NCBI GenBank assembly: GCA_963753615.1
Contig: CAVWCW010000029.1
Span: 47,195 to 111,194, forward strand
DNA from: CAVWCW01 sp963753615
GTDB lineage: Bacteria; Pseudomonadota; Gammaproteobacteria; Chromatiales; Chromatiaceae
Direction: 5' to 3'
Length of the DNA stretch: 64,000 nucleotides
Under the pieces are notes generated by a model that worked only from the letters and a program-made list of their open reading frames with translations, did no database searches and was not told where the DNA came from. Below, piece by piece: positions 8,903 through 18,127 of the stretch; position 1 is the stretch's first letter; every line of letters starts with the position of its first letter. The position numbers were made by a program, and so were the translations under genes.

Positions 8903-10023
8903 ATGACCCGTTTCGCCCTGTTCGGCGCCGCTTGCGCCTCGCTGTTGCTCCTCGGCGCCTGCCAGCAACAGGCGCCGGAAGCCGAACCGGCCGCGGTCTC
9001 GCGCCCGGTCAAGACGCTGCTGATCGCCGCGCCGGATTCCGGCGGGGTGCGCAACTTCCCGGCCCGCATCGACGCCAGCCGGCGCGCCGAGCTTTCGTTT
9101 CGGGTGCCGGCAAGGTGATGGAACTGCCGGTGAAGGAAGGCGATCAGGTAGAAACCGAGCAGGTGGTGGCCGAACTCGACCCCAAGGACTTTGAGATAGT
9201 GGTCAACGACCGCCAGGCCACCTTCAGCAACGCCAAGAAGAACTTCGACCGGGCCAAGGAACTGATCGAAAAAGGGCACATTTCGAAGATGGACTATGAC
9301 CGCCTGGAGGCCGAGTTCAAGAACGCCGAAGCGGCTCTGAAGTCAGCGCGCCTGGACCTGGAGTACACCCATCTCAAGGCCCCCTTCGCCGGCGTGATTG
9401 CCAAGCGCCACATCGAGCGCTTCGAAGAGGTGCAGGCCAAGCAATCGGTCCTGACCCTGCAGGACGTGACCGCCCTGGACGTAAAGTTCGACATCCCCGA
9501 GTCGATCATCCGGAGCATCCGCGCCAGCGAAGAAGCCGGCCGGGCCCGCGACCAAGTCGGGACCTATGCCAGCTTCGAGGGTATGCCCGGGCAGCAGTTC
9601 CCCCTGACCTTCAAGGAGATTTCGACCAAGGCGGACGCCCAAACCCAGACCTTCGAGGCCACTTACACCATGCAGCAGATCGAGCAAGGCTCGGTGCTGC
9701 CGGGCATGACCGCCACCGTTACCATGGACCTGAGCAAGTTCGTTGGCGGGGACGTCGTGTTCAACGTGCCGGTCGGCGCGGTGGTTGGGGACTACAAGCT
9801 TGACCCGCGGGTGTGGGTGGTGGACGAAAAAAGCATGACCGTGGCGCCGCGGGCCGTTCAGGTGGGCCGCATGCTGGGGGACCTGATCAAGGTCACCGAC
9901 GGCCTGGAGCCCGGCGAGCGCATCGTCACCGCCGGCGTGCCCTTTCTCACCGAAGGCATGAAGGTCACTCTGATTCCCGACCGGGAGCAGGCCGAGCCTC
10001 GCCCCGGGGAGCGGGTGCAGTAG
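8903..10023 (+). pseudogene. RND efflux periplasmic adaptor (MFP) lipoprotein with one frameshift
   Basis: A membrane fusion protein of the AcrA/HlyD type of about 373 residues. The start at ATG 8903 follows TGGAGAACGCCC and gives a lipoprotein signal (FALFGAACASLLLLGACQQQ, lipobox LGAC). The frame stops early at 9118, but deleting a base is implied near 9108: the sequence reads TTT CGG GTG CC and then GGC AAG GTG, and the restored protein is ELSFRVPGKVMELPVKEGDQV, the expected lipoyl half. The long coiled coil (about 9200-9350) and barrel domain DVKFDIPESIIRSI follow without further breaks. It is the partner of the RND pump 46 bases downstream. A sequencing indel is a strong alternative to a real mutation. 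Confidence 0.85.
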
Positions 10024-10069
10024 GCGCACCCGGACTCCCCCAGGCACAGAACCCAATAAGAGGCAGGCC

Positions 10070-13000
10070 ATGAACATCGGCGAATATTCGGTCAAGACCC
10101 CGGTCGTATCCTGGCTGCTGATCATCATTATGGTGGGCGGCGGCATTTGGGGCTTCGAGCAGATGGGCAAGCTGGAGGACCCGGCCTTCACCATCAAGCT
10201 GGCCAAGATCATCACTTACTATCCCGGCGCCAGCGCCCAGGAGGTGCAGGACGAGATCACCTACCACATCGAAGACGCCATCCAGCGCATGGAGCAGGTG
10301 TGGAATATCAAGATGTCGGTTTCGCGCCCGGGTGTGTCCGACATCCTGATCGAGTTCAAGAGCAAGTACCGGGCCAAGGATTTCCCGGCCATTTTCGACG
10401 AACTGCGGCGCAAGATCGCCGACATGAAGGGCAAGCTGCCGCCGGGGGCCCAAGAGCCCAATATCATCGACGAGTTCGGCGACGTCTACGGCGTGTATTA
10501 TGCGCTCACCGGCGAGGGCTACAGCTGGCGCGACCTCTGGGACTTCGCCGACCGCTTCAAGCGCCAGCTGGTGCTGGTTCCCGGGGTGCGCAAGATCACC
10601 ATCGACGGCGAGCAGAAAGAGACGGTGTACGTCGAAATGTCGCGGGCCCGCATGGGCGAGCTGGGCATCTCGGTGGAGACGATCGCCCAGATCCTGCAAT
10701 CCCAGAACGTGGTCGCCGATGCCGGCAATGTGCGGGTCGGCGACGAGTACCTGCGCATCGAGCCCACCGGCGAGTTCAGCTCGGTGAAAGCCATCGGCAA
10801 TGTGCTGATCGGCTCCGACGAACGCAGGCTGATCTACCTGAGCGACATCGCCGAGATCGTTCGCGCCTACGACGAAGTACCGACCAAGCTCTATTACGTC
10901 AACGGCAAGCGGGCCCTGACCCTGGGCATCTCCATGCAGGGCGGCGAGAATGTGGTGGCCGTTGGCGAGCGCCTGGCCGCGCGGGCCAAGGAACTCGAGT
11001 CCACCATCCCCGCCGGCATGGAACTGGTGCAGATCTACAACCAGCCGCTGGAGGTGGATAAATCGGTCAGCGGTTTCCTGGTCAGCGTCGGCCAGGCGGT
11101 GGCCATCGTGATCATCGTGCTGCTGCTGTTCATGGGGCTGCGCATCGGCTTGATCATCGGCGCGGTACTGCTGATCACGGTGGCCGGCACCCTGCTGATC
11201 ATGAACCTGACCGGCATCGAACTGCAGCGCATCTCCCTGGGGGCCCTGGTGATCGCCCTGGGCATGCTGGTGGACAACGCCATCGTCGTCGCCGAGGGTA
11301 TGATGGTGCGCATGCAGGCGGGCATGCGCGCCGCCGAGGCGGCCGGCGAGGCCGTGGGCAAGACGATCTGGGCGCTGCTCGGAGGCACGGTGATCGGTAT
11401 CCTCGCCTTCTCCGCCATCGGCCTGTCGCCGGACAGCACCGGCGAGTTCGCCAACTCCCTGTTCTGGGTCATCCTCTACTCGCTGCTGCTGTCCTGGGTC
11501 ACCGGCATCAGCACCACCCCGCTGCTGTGCGCCCTGCTGCTGAAACCGGGCCAGCCCGGAGAAGGGGAGCCGAAAGACCCCTACGGCGGCCTGATGTTCC
11601 GGCTCTACCGCGGTTTCGTCGACCTGGCCCTGCGCCTGCGCTGGCTGACCGTCGCGGTGGTGCTGGGGCTGTTCGTCGCCGCCTTGATCGGCTTCGGCAG
11701 CGTGCAAGCAGGCCTTCTTCCCGGAGTCCAATACGCCGCTGTTTTTTGTCGACGTCTGGGAGATCGAGGGCACCGACATCCGCCGCACCCGCGACGACAC
11801 CCTCAAGGTGAGCGAGTTCCTGCGCGGCCTGGAGGGGGTGGAGCAGACCACCACCGTGGTCGGCGGCCCCCACCAGCGCTTCACCCTGGTCTACGACTCC
11901 AGGGAAGCGGCGGCGGCCTATTCCCAGATCATCGTCCAGACCGACAGCCGGGAGCGCATCGCCGAGGTGTGGGACAAGGTCGCCGAATTCATGCGCACCG
12001 AGCTGCGCGGAGACCGATCCCATTATCAAGTCCCTGCGCATCGGCCCCGGCCGCGACAGCAAGATCGAGGCCCGCTTCCACGGCCCCGAGCCGGCCGAGT
12101 TACGGCGGTTGTCCGAGCAGGTCCAGGCCATTATGCGCGCCGACCCGGAGGCCAAGGACATGCGCGACGACTGGCGCCAGCCGGTGAAACTCGTCAAACC
12201 GATCTTCAACGAGCAGGTGGGCCGACAGCTCGGCATCACCCGCGAGAACCTGGCCGCCGCCCTGCAGTACGCCTTCGACGGCACCCGGGTGGGACGCTAC
12301 CGGGACGCCAACCTGGTGCTGCCGATCCTGATGCGGGCGCCGGAGGACGAGCGTGGCGACGTCGGCAACCTGCAGGACATCAGCGTCTGGAGCCCGGTGC
12401 TGCGACAGGCAGTCCCCGTGGCCCAGGTGGTGAGCGGCTTCGAAACGGTGTGGGAGAACACGGTGATGCGCAGCCGCAACCGCCAACTCACCATCATCGC
12501 ATCGTGCAACCCCACCGGCGAGCTGACCGCGCCCCTGTTCGGGCGCCTGCAGCCGCAGATCGAGGCCATCGCGCTGCCCCCCGGCTACAGTTTCTCCTGG
12601 GGCGGCGAGTACGAGGACTCTGCCCGCGCCCAGGGCGCCCTGTTCGGCGCCCTGCCCGGGGGCTTCCTGCTGATGATCCTCACCAGCATCCTGCTGTTTG
12701 CCAAGGTGCGCCAGCCGCTGATCATCTGGCTCACGGTGCCGCTGGCCATCGTCGGCATCACCGCCGGCCTGTTGGCCTTCGACGGCGCCTTCGACTTTAT
12801 GTCGCTGCTCGGCGCCCTGTCCCTGATCGGCCTGCTGATCAAGAACGCCATCGTGCTGATCGAGGAAATCGACCAGCAGATCGAAGAAGGCAAGGAACCC
12901 TACACCGCCATCCTCGACTCGGGCGTCAGCCGCCTGCGGCCGGTGATCCTGGCCGCCGCTACCACGATCCTGGGATTGATCCCGCTGCTGCAGGACGTGT

Positions 13001-13122
13001 TCTTCGTCAATATGTCGATCACCATCATGGCCGGGCTGGGGTTTGCCACCGTTCTCACCCTGGTGTTCGTGCCGGTGCTCTACGCGATTCTGTTCCGAAT
13101 CAAGCGGCCGGCGGCGGGCTGA
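10070..13122 (+). pseudogene. RND efflux transporter permease with two frameshifts
   Basis: An inner-membrane RND pump of about 1016 residues. It begins MNIGEYSVKTPVVSWLLIII and shows both large periplasmic loops, the central helix GMLVDNAIVVAEG (only the first of the usual two aspartates) and the TM10 segment LLIKNAIVLIEEID. The frame breaks twice. Near 11706-11707 an extra A turns GTG CAG CAG GCC into GTG CAA GCA G; the next frame continues AFFPESNTPLFFVDVWEIEG. Near 12009 an extra G is followed by ETDPIIKSLRIGPGRD in the third frame, which runs to 13122. Each break is a single base in a short repeat and nothing else is missing, so the gene is probably intact in the organism. No outer-membrane TolC-type gene lies nearby. 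The substrate is unknown. Confidence 0.87.
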
Positions 13123-13264
13123 ACGAGGCGGGGATCGTATTCATCGTCGAGCTCGGCGGCTGAGCGATCGGCCGGCGCCGGGACATGCGCTTCGCCCAAG
13201 CCCCAACCAAGACGCCCCGCAGATCAAAAAAATCTTTGCCATAGCGGCGACAGGGATCCATGCC

Positions 13265-14929
13265 ATGTCAACACCACTGCTGTTGCCGCAGAATGACCCA
13301 GACCGGCAAGGGCGCGCCGACGACCTCGCCGAGATGCGCGACACCTACGCCTACCGATACGCGTACAACGACAGCATCGCCACCGCGATCGAGGTGCCCC
13401 GCAGCGAGTATCCCGACCTGCACTACAAGCGGCAATTGTTGAAGAACCTGGCGCCTCTGTTGTTGAGCCTGCCGCGAGTGCTGGGACAAACCCTACGCAG
13501 TTGGAGCGGCAAGGCGGTTGGCGATCACCACAACTACTTCTTCTTCGCCAACTCGCCCTATCCGGACCGCCGCTTCATCCGCGACTTCCAAAGCGACCGC
13601 GAGTTCGGCCTGCAGCGGGTGGTGGGAATGAATCACTTGATGACCCGCGCCCTGAGCGCCGAGGAAACACTCCCGCCCGGCCTCCCCGCGGCCGAGCTGG
13701 AGCCCTTGTTTACGCGCCTGAAAACGGGTCAGAGTCTGGCCGAGGCGCTGGCCGCCGGGCGCCTCTTCCTGGCCGATTATCACCCACTGCAGGGCTTGGC
13801 CGACGACCCGGGCGAGTTCGACGGCGCGCGCCAGTACATTACCGCCCCCTTGGCCCTGTTCCACCTTGGAGCCGAGGGCAGCCTGCTGCCGGTTGCGATC
13901 CGCCTGCAACAGCAGGCGGCCCCCGAGGCCCCGCTGTTCGGCCCCCACCAGGGCGAGCATTGGCAGGCCGCCAAGTTGTTCATGCAGGCCGCCGACGGCA
14001 ACTACCAGGAGATGATCAGCCACGCCACCCGCATCCACTACCTCGCCGAGGCATTGGCCCTCGCCAGCCGGCGCAACCTGCACCGCCGTCACCCCCTGAT
14101 GGCCCTGCTCGATCCGCACCTGAGCTATACACTGAAGGTCAATTCCGGCCGCCTGTCCCTGGCCGATAAACAGCGCCAGCCCGGCACTTTCGGCAAGCTG
14201 TTCGGCGGCTCCTACCAGGCGATGATCGACCTCATGGCCGAGTCCATGCGCAGCTTCGACTTCCAGGCCAACGCCCACCCCGTCGACCTGCGTTGCCGCG
14301 GCATGGACAATTCGGAGCTGTTCTACCCCTACCGTGACGACGGGCAGCTGATCTGGAAGGCCCTGCAGGACTTCGTCGAAGAATACCTGTACGGTTATTA
14401 CGCGGCGGACCAGGACCTGGAAGCAGACCCGGAACTGCAGGCCTGGGCGGGCGAGATGGGGAGCCGGGATGGCCTTCGGTTAAACGGCTTTCCCACCGCC
14501 ATCAGCAGTATCGGACAACTGCGCGATACGCTAACCAACCTGCTGTTTACGCTCACGGCCCGTCACAGCTCCATCCACTTTGCCCAGTATCAGTACGCCG
14601 GTTATGTGCCCAACATGCCGCTCGCCTGTTACCTGCCGCCGCCCACCGACCCGGACCGCCCCCTGGAGCCGGACTACCTTCTCAAAGCGCTGCCACCCTT
14701 TAGCCCGGCCCTGCACCAATCGTTCATCTTTTACCTGACCAACTTTCGGGTCAACCGCATCGGCGATTACCGAATGGATGCCTATGACACCTCTGGCCAG
14801 GCCGCCATCCTGCGCTTTCGCGACAAGCTACGGGAGGTGGGCGCGCGCATTGACGCCGGCGATCGCAAGCGCCTCTGTTCTTACCGGCACCTGCACCCGG
14901 ACTGGATTCCCAACGGAGCAACGATCTGA
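13265..14929 (+). CDS. Lipoxygenase family protein (iron dioxygenase)
   Basis: A 554-residue bacterial lipoxygenase, which inserts O2 into polyunsaturated fatty acids. The catalytic region begins HWQAAKLFMQAADGNYQEM and carries the iron ligands His253 and His258 (ISHATRIHYLAE). The third His is 434 (RHSSIHFAQYQYAGYVPN), with His438 where other lipoxygenases have Asn, His or Ser. The protein ends in isoleucine (NGATI), the C-terminal carboxylate that serves as the last iron ligand. All five positions are therefore present and it should be active. There is no N-terminal PLAT domain, as in several bacterial enzymes, and no obvious signal peptide. I choose ATG 13265 (MSTPLLLPQ); the longer open frame upstream overlaps the RND gene. 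Lipoxygenases are sparsely distributed in bacteria, so acquisition by transfer is plausible. Confidence 0.88.
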   Translation: MSTPLLLPQNDPDRQGRADDLAEMRDTYAYRYAYNDSIATAIEVPRSEYPDLHYKRQLLKNLAPLLLSLPRVLGQTLRSWSGKAVGDHHNYFFFANSPYPDRRFIRDFQSDREFGLQRVVGMNHLMTRALSAEETLPPGLPAAELEPLFTRLKTGQSLAEALAAGRLFLADYHPLQGLADDPGEFDGARQYITAPLALFHLGAEGSLLPVAIRLQQQAAPEAPLFGPHQGEHWQAAKLFMQAADGNYQEMISHATRIHYLAEALALASRRNLHRRHPLMALLDPHLSYTLKVNSGRLSLADKQRQPGTFGKLFGGSYQAMIDLMAESMRSFDFQANAHPVDLRCRGMDNSELFYPYRDDGQLIWKALQDFVEEYLYGYYAADQDLEADPELQAWAGEMGSRDGLRLNGFPTAISSIGQLRDTLTNLLFTLTARHSSIHFAQYQYAGYVPNMPLACYLPPPTDPDRPLEPDYLLKALPPFSPALHQSFIFYLTNFRVNRIGDYRMDAYDTSGQAAILRFRDKLREVGARIDAGDRKRLCSYRHLHPDWIPNGATI

Positions 14930-15048
14930 GGCGATGCGCCCGCGTCGGGAACCCCGGCGCGGCACGCCCCAGACATCCGCAACCGAGCTACGGCCCCCCA
15001 ACCGCCAATGCGGAACTCGCCGCCGAGCGAATCGCGCTCGATCCGCGC

Positions 15049-15459
15049 TCAGTTCTTGGCGGCGGCGATTTGCTGCAGGGTCTGGGCTTCGAGATCGATG
15101 CCGACCTCCAATCCCGGGTTGAGCGAAATGCCGAAACCCACCCCAAGACGCTCCAGCACCCAAGTGAATTCTGCCACCAGCCCGCCCTCGTACCCCGGAT
15201 AATCGCGCACAAAGGCCTTGGCCCGCTCCGGGCCGGTAAACAATACCAGGATCTCCCCCCCGCTATCCTCGTCCTTCAGGGACAGGGGTTTAGCCTTCTG
15301 GGACGTCACAAAGCCGCCGATCTGGTGCTTTTCGTAGACCGGCATAAACACCTCCGAGGCCATCAGGGTATCGATGAACTGCTGGGGGGTGGCGCGGCCC
15401 TCTTGGGCATCGAGCAGAACGCGCTCGAGGTCGTTGCTGGGCTGGAATTCCTGACTCAT
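15049..15459 (-). CDS. SseB family protein
   Basis: A 136-residue protein matching the SseB N-terminal domain: NDLERVLLDAQEGRATPQQF, then VFMPVYEKH, LVLFTGPERAKAFV and a C-terminal strand region with GFGISLNPGLEVGIDLE. The family is widespread and its molecular role is unclear; in E. coli SseB is associated with enhanced serine sensitivity. The start at ATG 15459 follows AGGAGCCCCC. It is convergent with the lipoxygenase gene and divergent from the retron, with which it shares the 15460-15680 upstream region. Confidence 0.85.
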   Translation of the reverse strand: MSQEFQPSNDLERVLLDAQEGRATPQQFIDTLMASEVFMPVYEKHQIGGFVTSQKAKPLSLKDEDSGGEILVLFTGPERAKAFVRDYPGYEGGLVAEFTWVLERLGVGFGISLNPGLEVGIDLEAQTLQQIAAAKN

Positions 15460-15679
15460 GGGGGCTCCTGAAATGCTTTGGCAAGCCCACTATATGTAGG
15501 CGGCCCAGGCAAAGGCAAGAGAAGCGCCGATCAAATGCTTTTTCGTTCGGCCTCTGGAAAAAACTGCACGGAACGGCTGCTTTCAACGTTGCCCAAAGCA
15601 AGCGGCCAATGTTTGAACGAGTTCACTCGGCTTCTCGTCCCGTCTTGACCTGAACGGCGCCCTAACCTAAGTTTCAAGG

Positions 15680-15847
15680 GCGGCGGCCTGCTCCAAGCCG
15701 GCGTTTCCGAGGTCCTGGACCGAGACGCGCCTCTGCGGGGCTACCCCGCGGTAACTTACTCGAAACGGCATCCCGCTGCATGAGCGACGCTGCGCCCCAG
15801 CGCAGACCCGCTCATGCGGGACAAGACTGGTTGGAGCCGGTCGCCGC
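15680..15847 (+). ncRNA. Retron msr-msd RNA (template and primer for msDNA)
   Basis: Directly upstream of the reverse transcriptase lies a sequence with the full layout of a retron RNA. The a1 arm at 15680-15696 (gcggcggcctgctccaa) pairs with the a2 arm at 15831-15847 (ttggagccggtcgccgc): 15 Watson-Crick pairs, one G-U and one mismatch in 17. The base right after a1 is G15697 in an AGC context, the usual branching guanosine. The msr part holds a short hairpin at 15711-15721 and a strong one at 15733-15751 (8 pairs, loop CTA). The msd part is a long hairpin: 9 pairs at 15778-15786/15809-15817, a 3x3 internal loop, then 6 pairs around loop CCCA at 15796-15799. It ends 13 bases before a2, as expected for reverse transcription starting next to a2. 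The msDNA would be about 60-80 nt. The ends of the transcript are not defined. Confidence 0.85.
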
Positions 15848-15874
15848 ATTTTCGCTTCCGGGCGGCTAAAAATG

Positions 15875-15893
15875 GCGGGGCTTCCTGCCCCGC
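15875..15893 (+). other. Hairpin between retron RNA and RT gene
   Basis: A perfect 7-bp stem (GCGGGGC at 15875-15881 with GCCCCGC at 15887-15893) with a 5-base loop lies between the a2 arm and the RT start. There is no T-run after it, so it is unlikely to be an intrinsic terminator. It may separate or stabilise the processed retron RNA relative to the RT message. Confidence 0.45.
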
Positions 15894-15942
15894 ACGAGAA
15901 GCGCTGTTAAACAAGGGTTTCACCAAGGGGGTCGACAGCCCG

Positions 15943-17331
15943 ATGCAGCAGCGCCAACGGGTCGCCTTGGCCTTGGCCGACGCCTTTCTCTGCGGTGCTC
16001 CCAAGCCATCCGAGCTGATCGAGCGCGGCAGCGCCGCCCTGGGCGATCGCGTGCCCTGGCTGGCCCCCCTGGCGACCCGCACAGGATCGGCGTTCGGTGC
16101 ACAATGGCCGCCGGAATCCGCCGCGCTGGGGCGGTTCATACTAGCCGACCCGGCCTTCCGCCAGAGTTGGCGCGAGCCTGGCCCAAAGCCGCGTATCCGC
16201 CGTTGGTTTCTGCCCGCCTCGACGATGGGCGAGCCGGTGCCCCCTCTGGCGGCCTGCGCCCTGCCCTCACTGGCCAGCCCGGGCGAACTGGCGGCATGGC
16301 TGGGGCTGAGCTGCAGCGAACTGGACTGGCTGGCCGATCCCTGGGGCAGCGAGCGGCACTCCGCGGTCGGGGCCCTGCGCCATTACGTTTACCGCTGGAT
16401 TTCCAAACGCCGCGGCGGCCAGCGCCTGCTGGAGGCGCCCAAGCCCCGCCTGCGCTCCGTGCAGCGGCAGATTCTGCGAGGCATTCTGGACCCGGTGCCG
16501 CCGCACCCCGCAGCCCACGGCTTTCGCCGCGGCCGCTCCTGTCTCAGCCATGCGCAATCCCACTGCGGCCGGGTCCTGGTGCTGCGCATGGATCTGAGCA
16601 ACTTCTTCACCCAGGTGCCGGCACGCCGGGTGCATGCCCTGTTCGCCTCCCTCGGCTACCCCCCCGCGGTAGCCCGCTGCCTGACCGGGTTGTGTACCAA
16701 TCGCACCCCGGCCCGGGTGCTGGGTGGTCGGCTCGGGGAGCGGCCCGAGCTCGACTGGCAACAACGCCAGGCCTTGCAGCATCCGCACCTTCCTCAGGGG
16801 GCCCCAAGCTCGCCGGCCCTGGCCAACCTGGCACTATTCCGTTTCGATCTGCGCCTGGCCCGCGCCGCTGCTGCCCTGGGCGCCCGCTATACCCGCTACG
16901 CCGACGATTTGGCCTTCTCTGGGGGCGCGGTCTTCGCCCGACGCGTTGGGGCCTTTCACGGGCTGATCTGCCGCGTCGGCCTGGAAGAAGGGTTTCCGGT
17001 GGAAACCCGCAAGACCCGGGCCATGCGCCAAGGGGGGCGCCAGCAGCTGACCGGCATCCTGGTCAACCGCCACCCCAACCTGCGACGGCGCGACTATGAC
17101 CGCCTCAAGGCTATCCTGCACAATTGCCTCAAGCTCGGGCCAGCGGGACAGAACCGGGAAGGCCACCCGGATTTTCGAGCCCACCTGCAGGGCAGGATCG
17201 CCCATCTGGAGCTGTTGAACCCGCCCCGGGGACAGAAGCTGCGGGCCCTGTTCGAGCGCATTGAGTGGGGGGAGTCCGTTATCCACGCCACGGGCGAGCG
17301 CGGTCCAATCTGCTCCCCGGGTGCCCGCTGA
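15943..17331 (+). CDS. Retron-type reverse transcriptase (myxobacterial-like, long N-terminus)
   Basis: A 462-residue RNA-directed DNA polymerase. The N-terminal 140 residues form a region of unknown function; the RT core begins at about 145 (RHYVYRWISKRRGG). Seen motifs: catalytic Asp217 in LRMDLSNFF, LPQGAPSSPALANLA at 283-297, the YADD box at 319-322 and the family-specific LTGILVN at 369, where most retrons have VTG. Before the first catalytic Asp, HAQSH (203-207) stands where retron RTs usually have NAxxH. The length and N-terminal extension resemble myxobacterial retron RTs. I choose ATG 15943 because it follows AAGGGGG and because the longer frame would run through the msr-msd RNA. The RT would make branched msDNA from the RNA encoded just upstream. 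Retrons of other types defend against phage; no obvious effector gene lies next to this one. Confidence 0.92.
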   Translation: MQQRQRVALALADAFLCGAPKPSELIERGSAALGDRVPWLAPLATRTGSAFGAQWPPESAALGRFILADPAFRQSWREPGPKPRIRRWFLPASTMGEPVPPLAACALPSLASPGELAAWLGLSCSELDWLADPWGSERHSAVGALRHYVYRWISKRRGGQRLLEAPKPRLRSVQRQILRGILDPVPPHPAAHGFRRGRSCLSHAQSHCGRVLVLRMDLSNFFTQVPARRVHALFASLGYPPAVARCLTGLCTNRTPARVLGGRLGERPELDWQQRQALQHPHLPQGAPSSPALANLALFRFDLRLARAAAALGARYTRYADDLAFSGGAVFARRVGAFHGLICRVGLEEGFPVETRKTRAMRQGGRQQLTGILVNRHPNLRRRDYDRLKAILHNCLKLGPAGQNREGHPDFRAHLQGRIAHLELLNPPRGQKLRALFERIEWGESVIHATGERGPICSPGAR

Positions 17332-18127
17332 ATGCAGCCCCGTAGGAGGGTAAGATCGCCCGAGGTCGAAACCCAGATTCGAGGCTGCCGACAGCGGCAT
17401 CGGTCGAGCCGCGGTTCGGAGCAACTGCGGGCTGGCTCGGAACGGGCAACCCCGACAAACCCCCTGCCCAAGACGGAAGGTTGGCGGGCGCCACCAGCCT
17501 CAGGTCATGCACCAGGCCGTCGCGAAAACGAGACACCGAGGTCGGGCGGCGTACCCGAGCAGCACCAGGCACACCCACGCCCCCGATGCCGGCTGCGTAT
17601 GAGCGGTCCCGAAGTTCGGGGGTACTACTACAAAAAAAGATACCGCGGAACTGAGTAAATGCGGATGCGAACTGGAAAATGGCGCCAAGCGCCATTAGAC
17701 TCATAAGGGTGTTTCGAAAAATACAGCGGCCCCTGCCAGGACGCTGGGGTTCGGGGCGATTCAACCGCCCCGTTCCAAAGGTAAGCGAAATCGCACGGGA
17801 AATGCCGTTGCCCAGTTGTGACGCCGCCGAGCGGAATACGTTCTTTGCAGAGAACGGGCGATACAAGTCTTGTTCGCGGTCGGCCAGCGCCATAAACAGG
17901 CAAACGACGCCAGGAAGCGGTTGAAGTTTTGTATCTGCCGGAGAGCGCGAGTTGACCGATCGGGTCTCGAAACGGGAAGTTGTTCTGGGCATAGGCCTGG
18001 TGCAAAATCGACGCGGAATTCCGGTTCAGCTAACGCTAAACGCCAAGTTGGATCAGGTGGCCGGCGATGCGCAAACCCTTACCCAAGATTCTGAATCTCT
18101 ACTAGCGGATAACTCGAGGTTGGTCCC
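17332..18127. other. Non-coding region between retron RT and HD-GYP gene
   Basis: About 800 bases without a convincing gene, the largest such gap in the left half. Open frames on both strands are low-complexity and lack motifs. A short plus-strand frame at 17952-18143 precedes the HD-GYP gene, but its TTG start and sequence give no support. Two perfect hairpins stand out: AATGGCGC with GCGCCATT around loop CAA (17678-17696), and CGGGGCG with CGCCCCG around loop ATTCAAC (17752-17772). Neither is followed by a T-run. I searched for the GEMM c-di-GMP riboswitch core because of the downstream genes and did not find it. Confidence 0.5.

Noticed and set aside
9965..11884. A 639-codon open frame on the minus strand, rich in His, Asp, Gln and Gly
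   Set aside because: It is antisense to the RND permease, whose domains are recognisable; the composition is that of a reversed GC-rich gene.
15642..15830. An alternative retron a1/a2 pairing (GTCTTGACC at 15642 with GGACAAGAC at 15819)
   Set aside because: Only 8 of 9 pairs, and it would not place an AGC-type guanosine next to a1. The 17-position pairing 15680-15696/15831-15847 is much better.
15814..15942. Upstream extension of the RT by 43 codons
   Set aside because: It would translate the msd hairpin and a2 arm of the retron RNA; ATG 15943 has its own ribosome-binding site.
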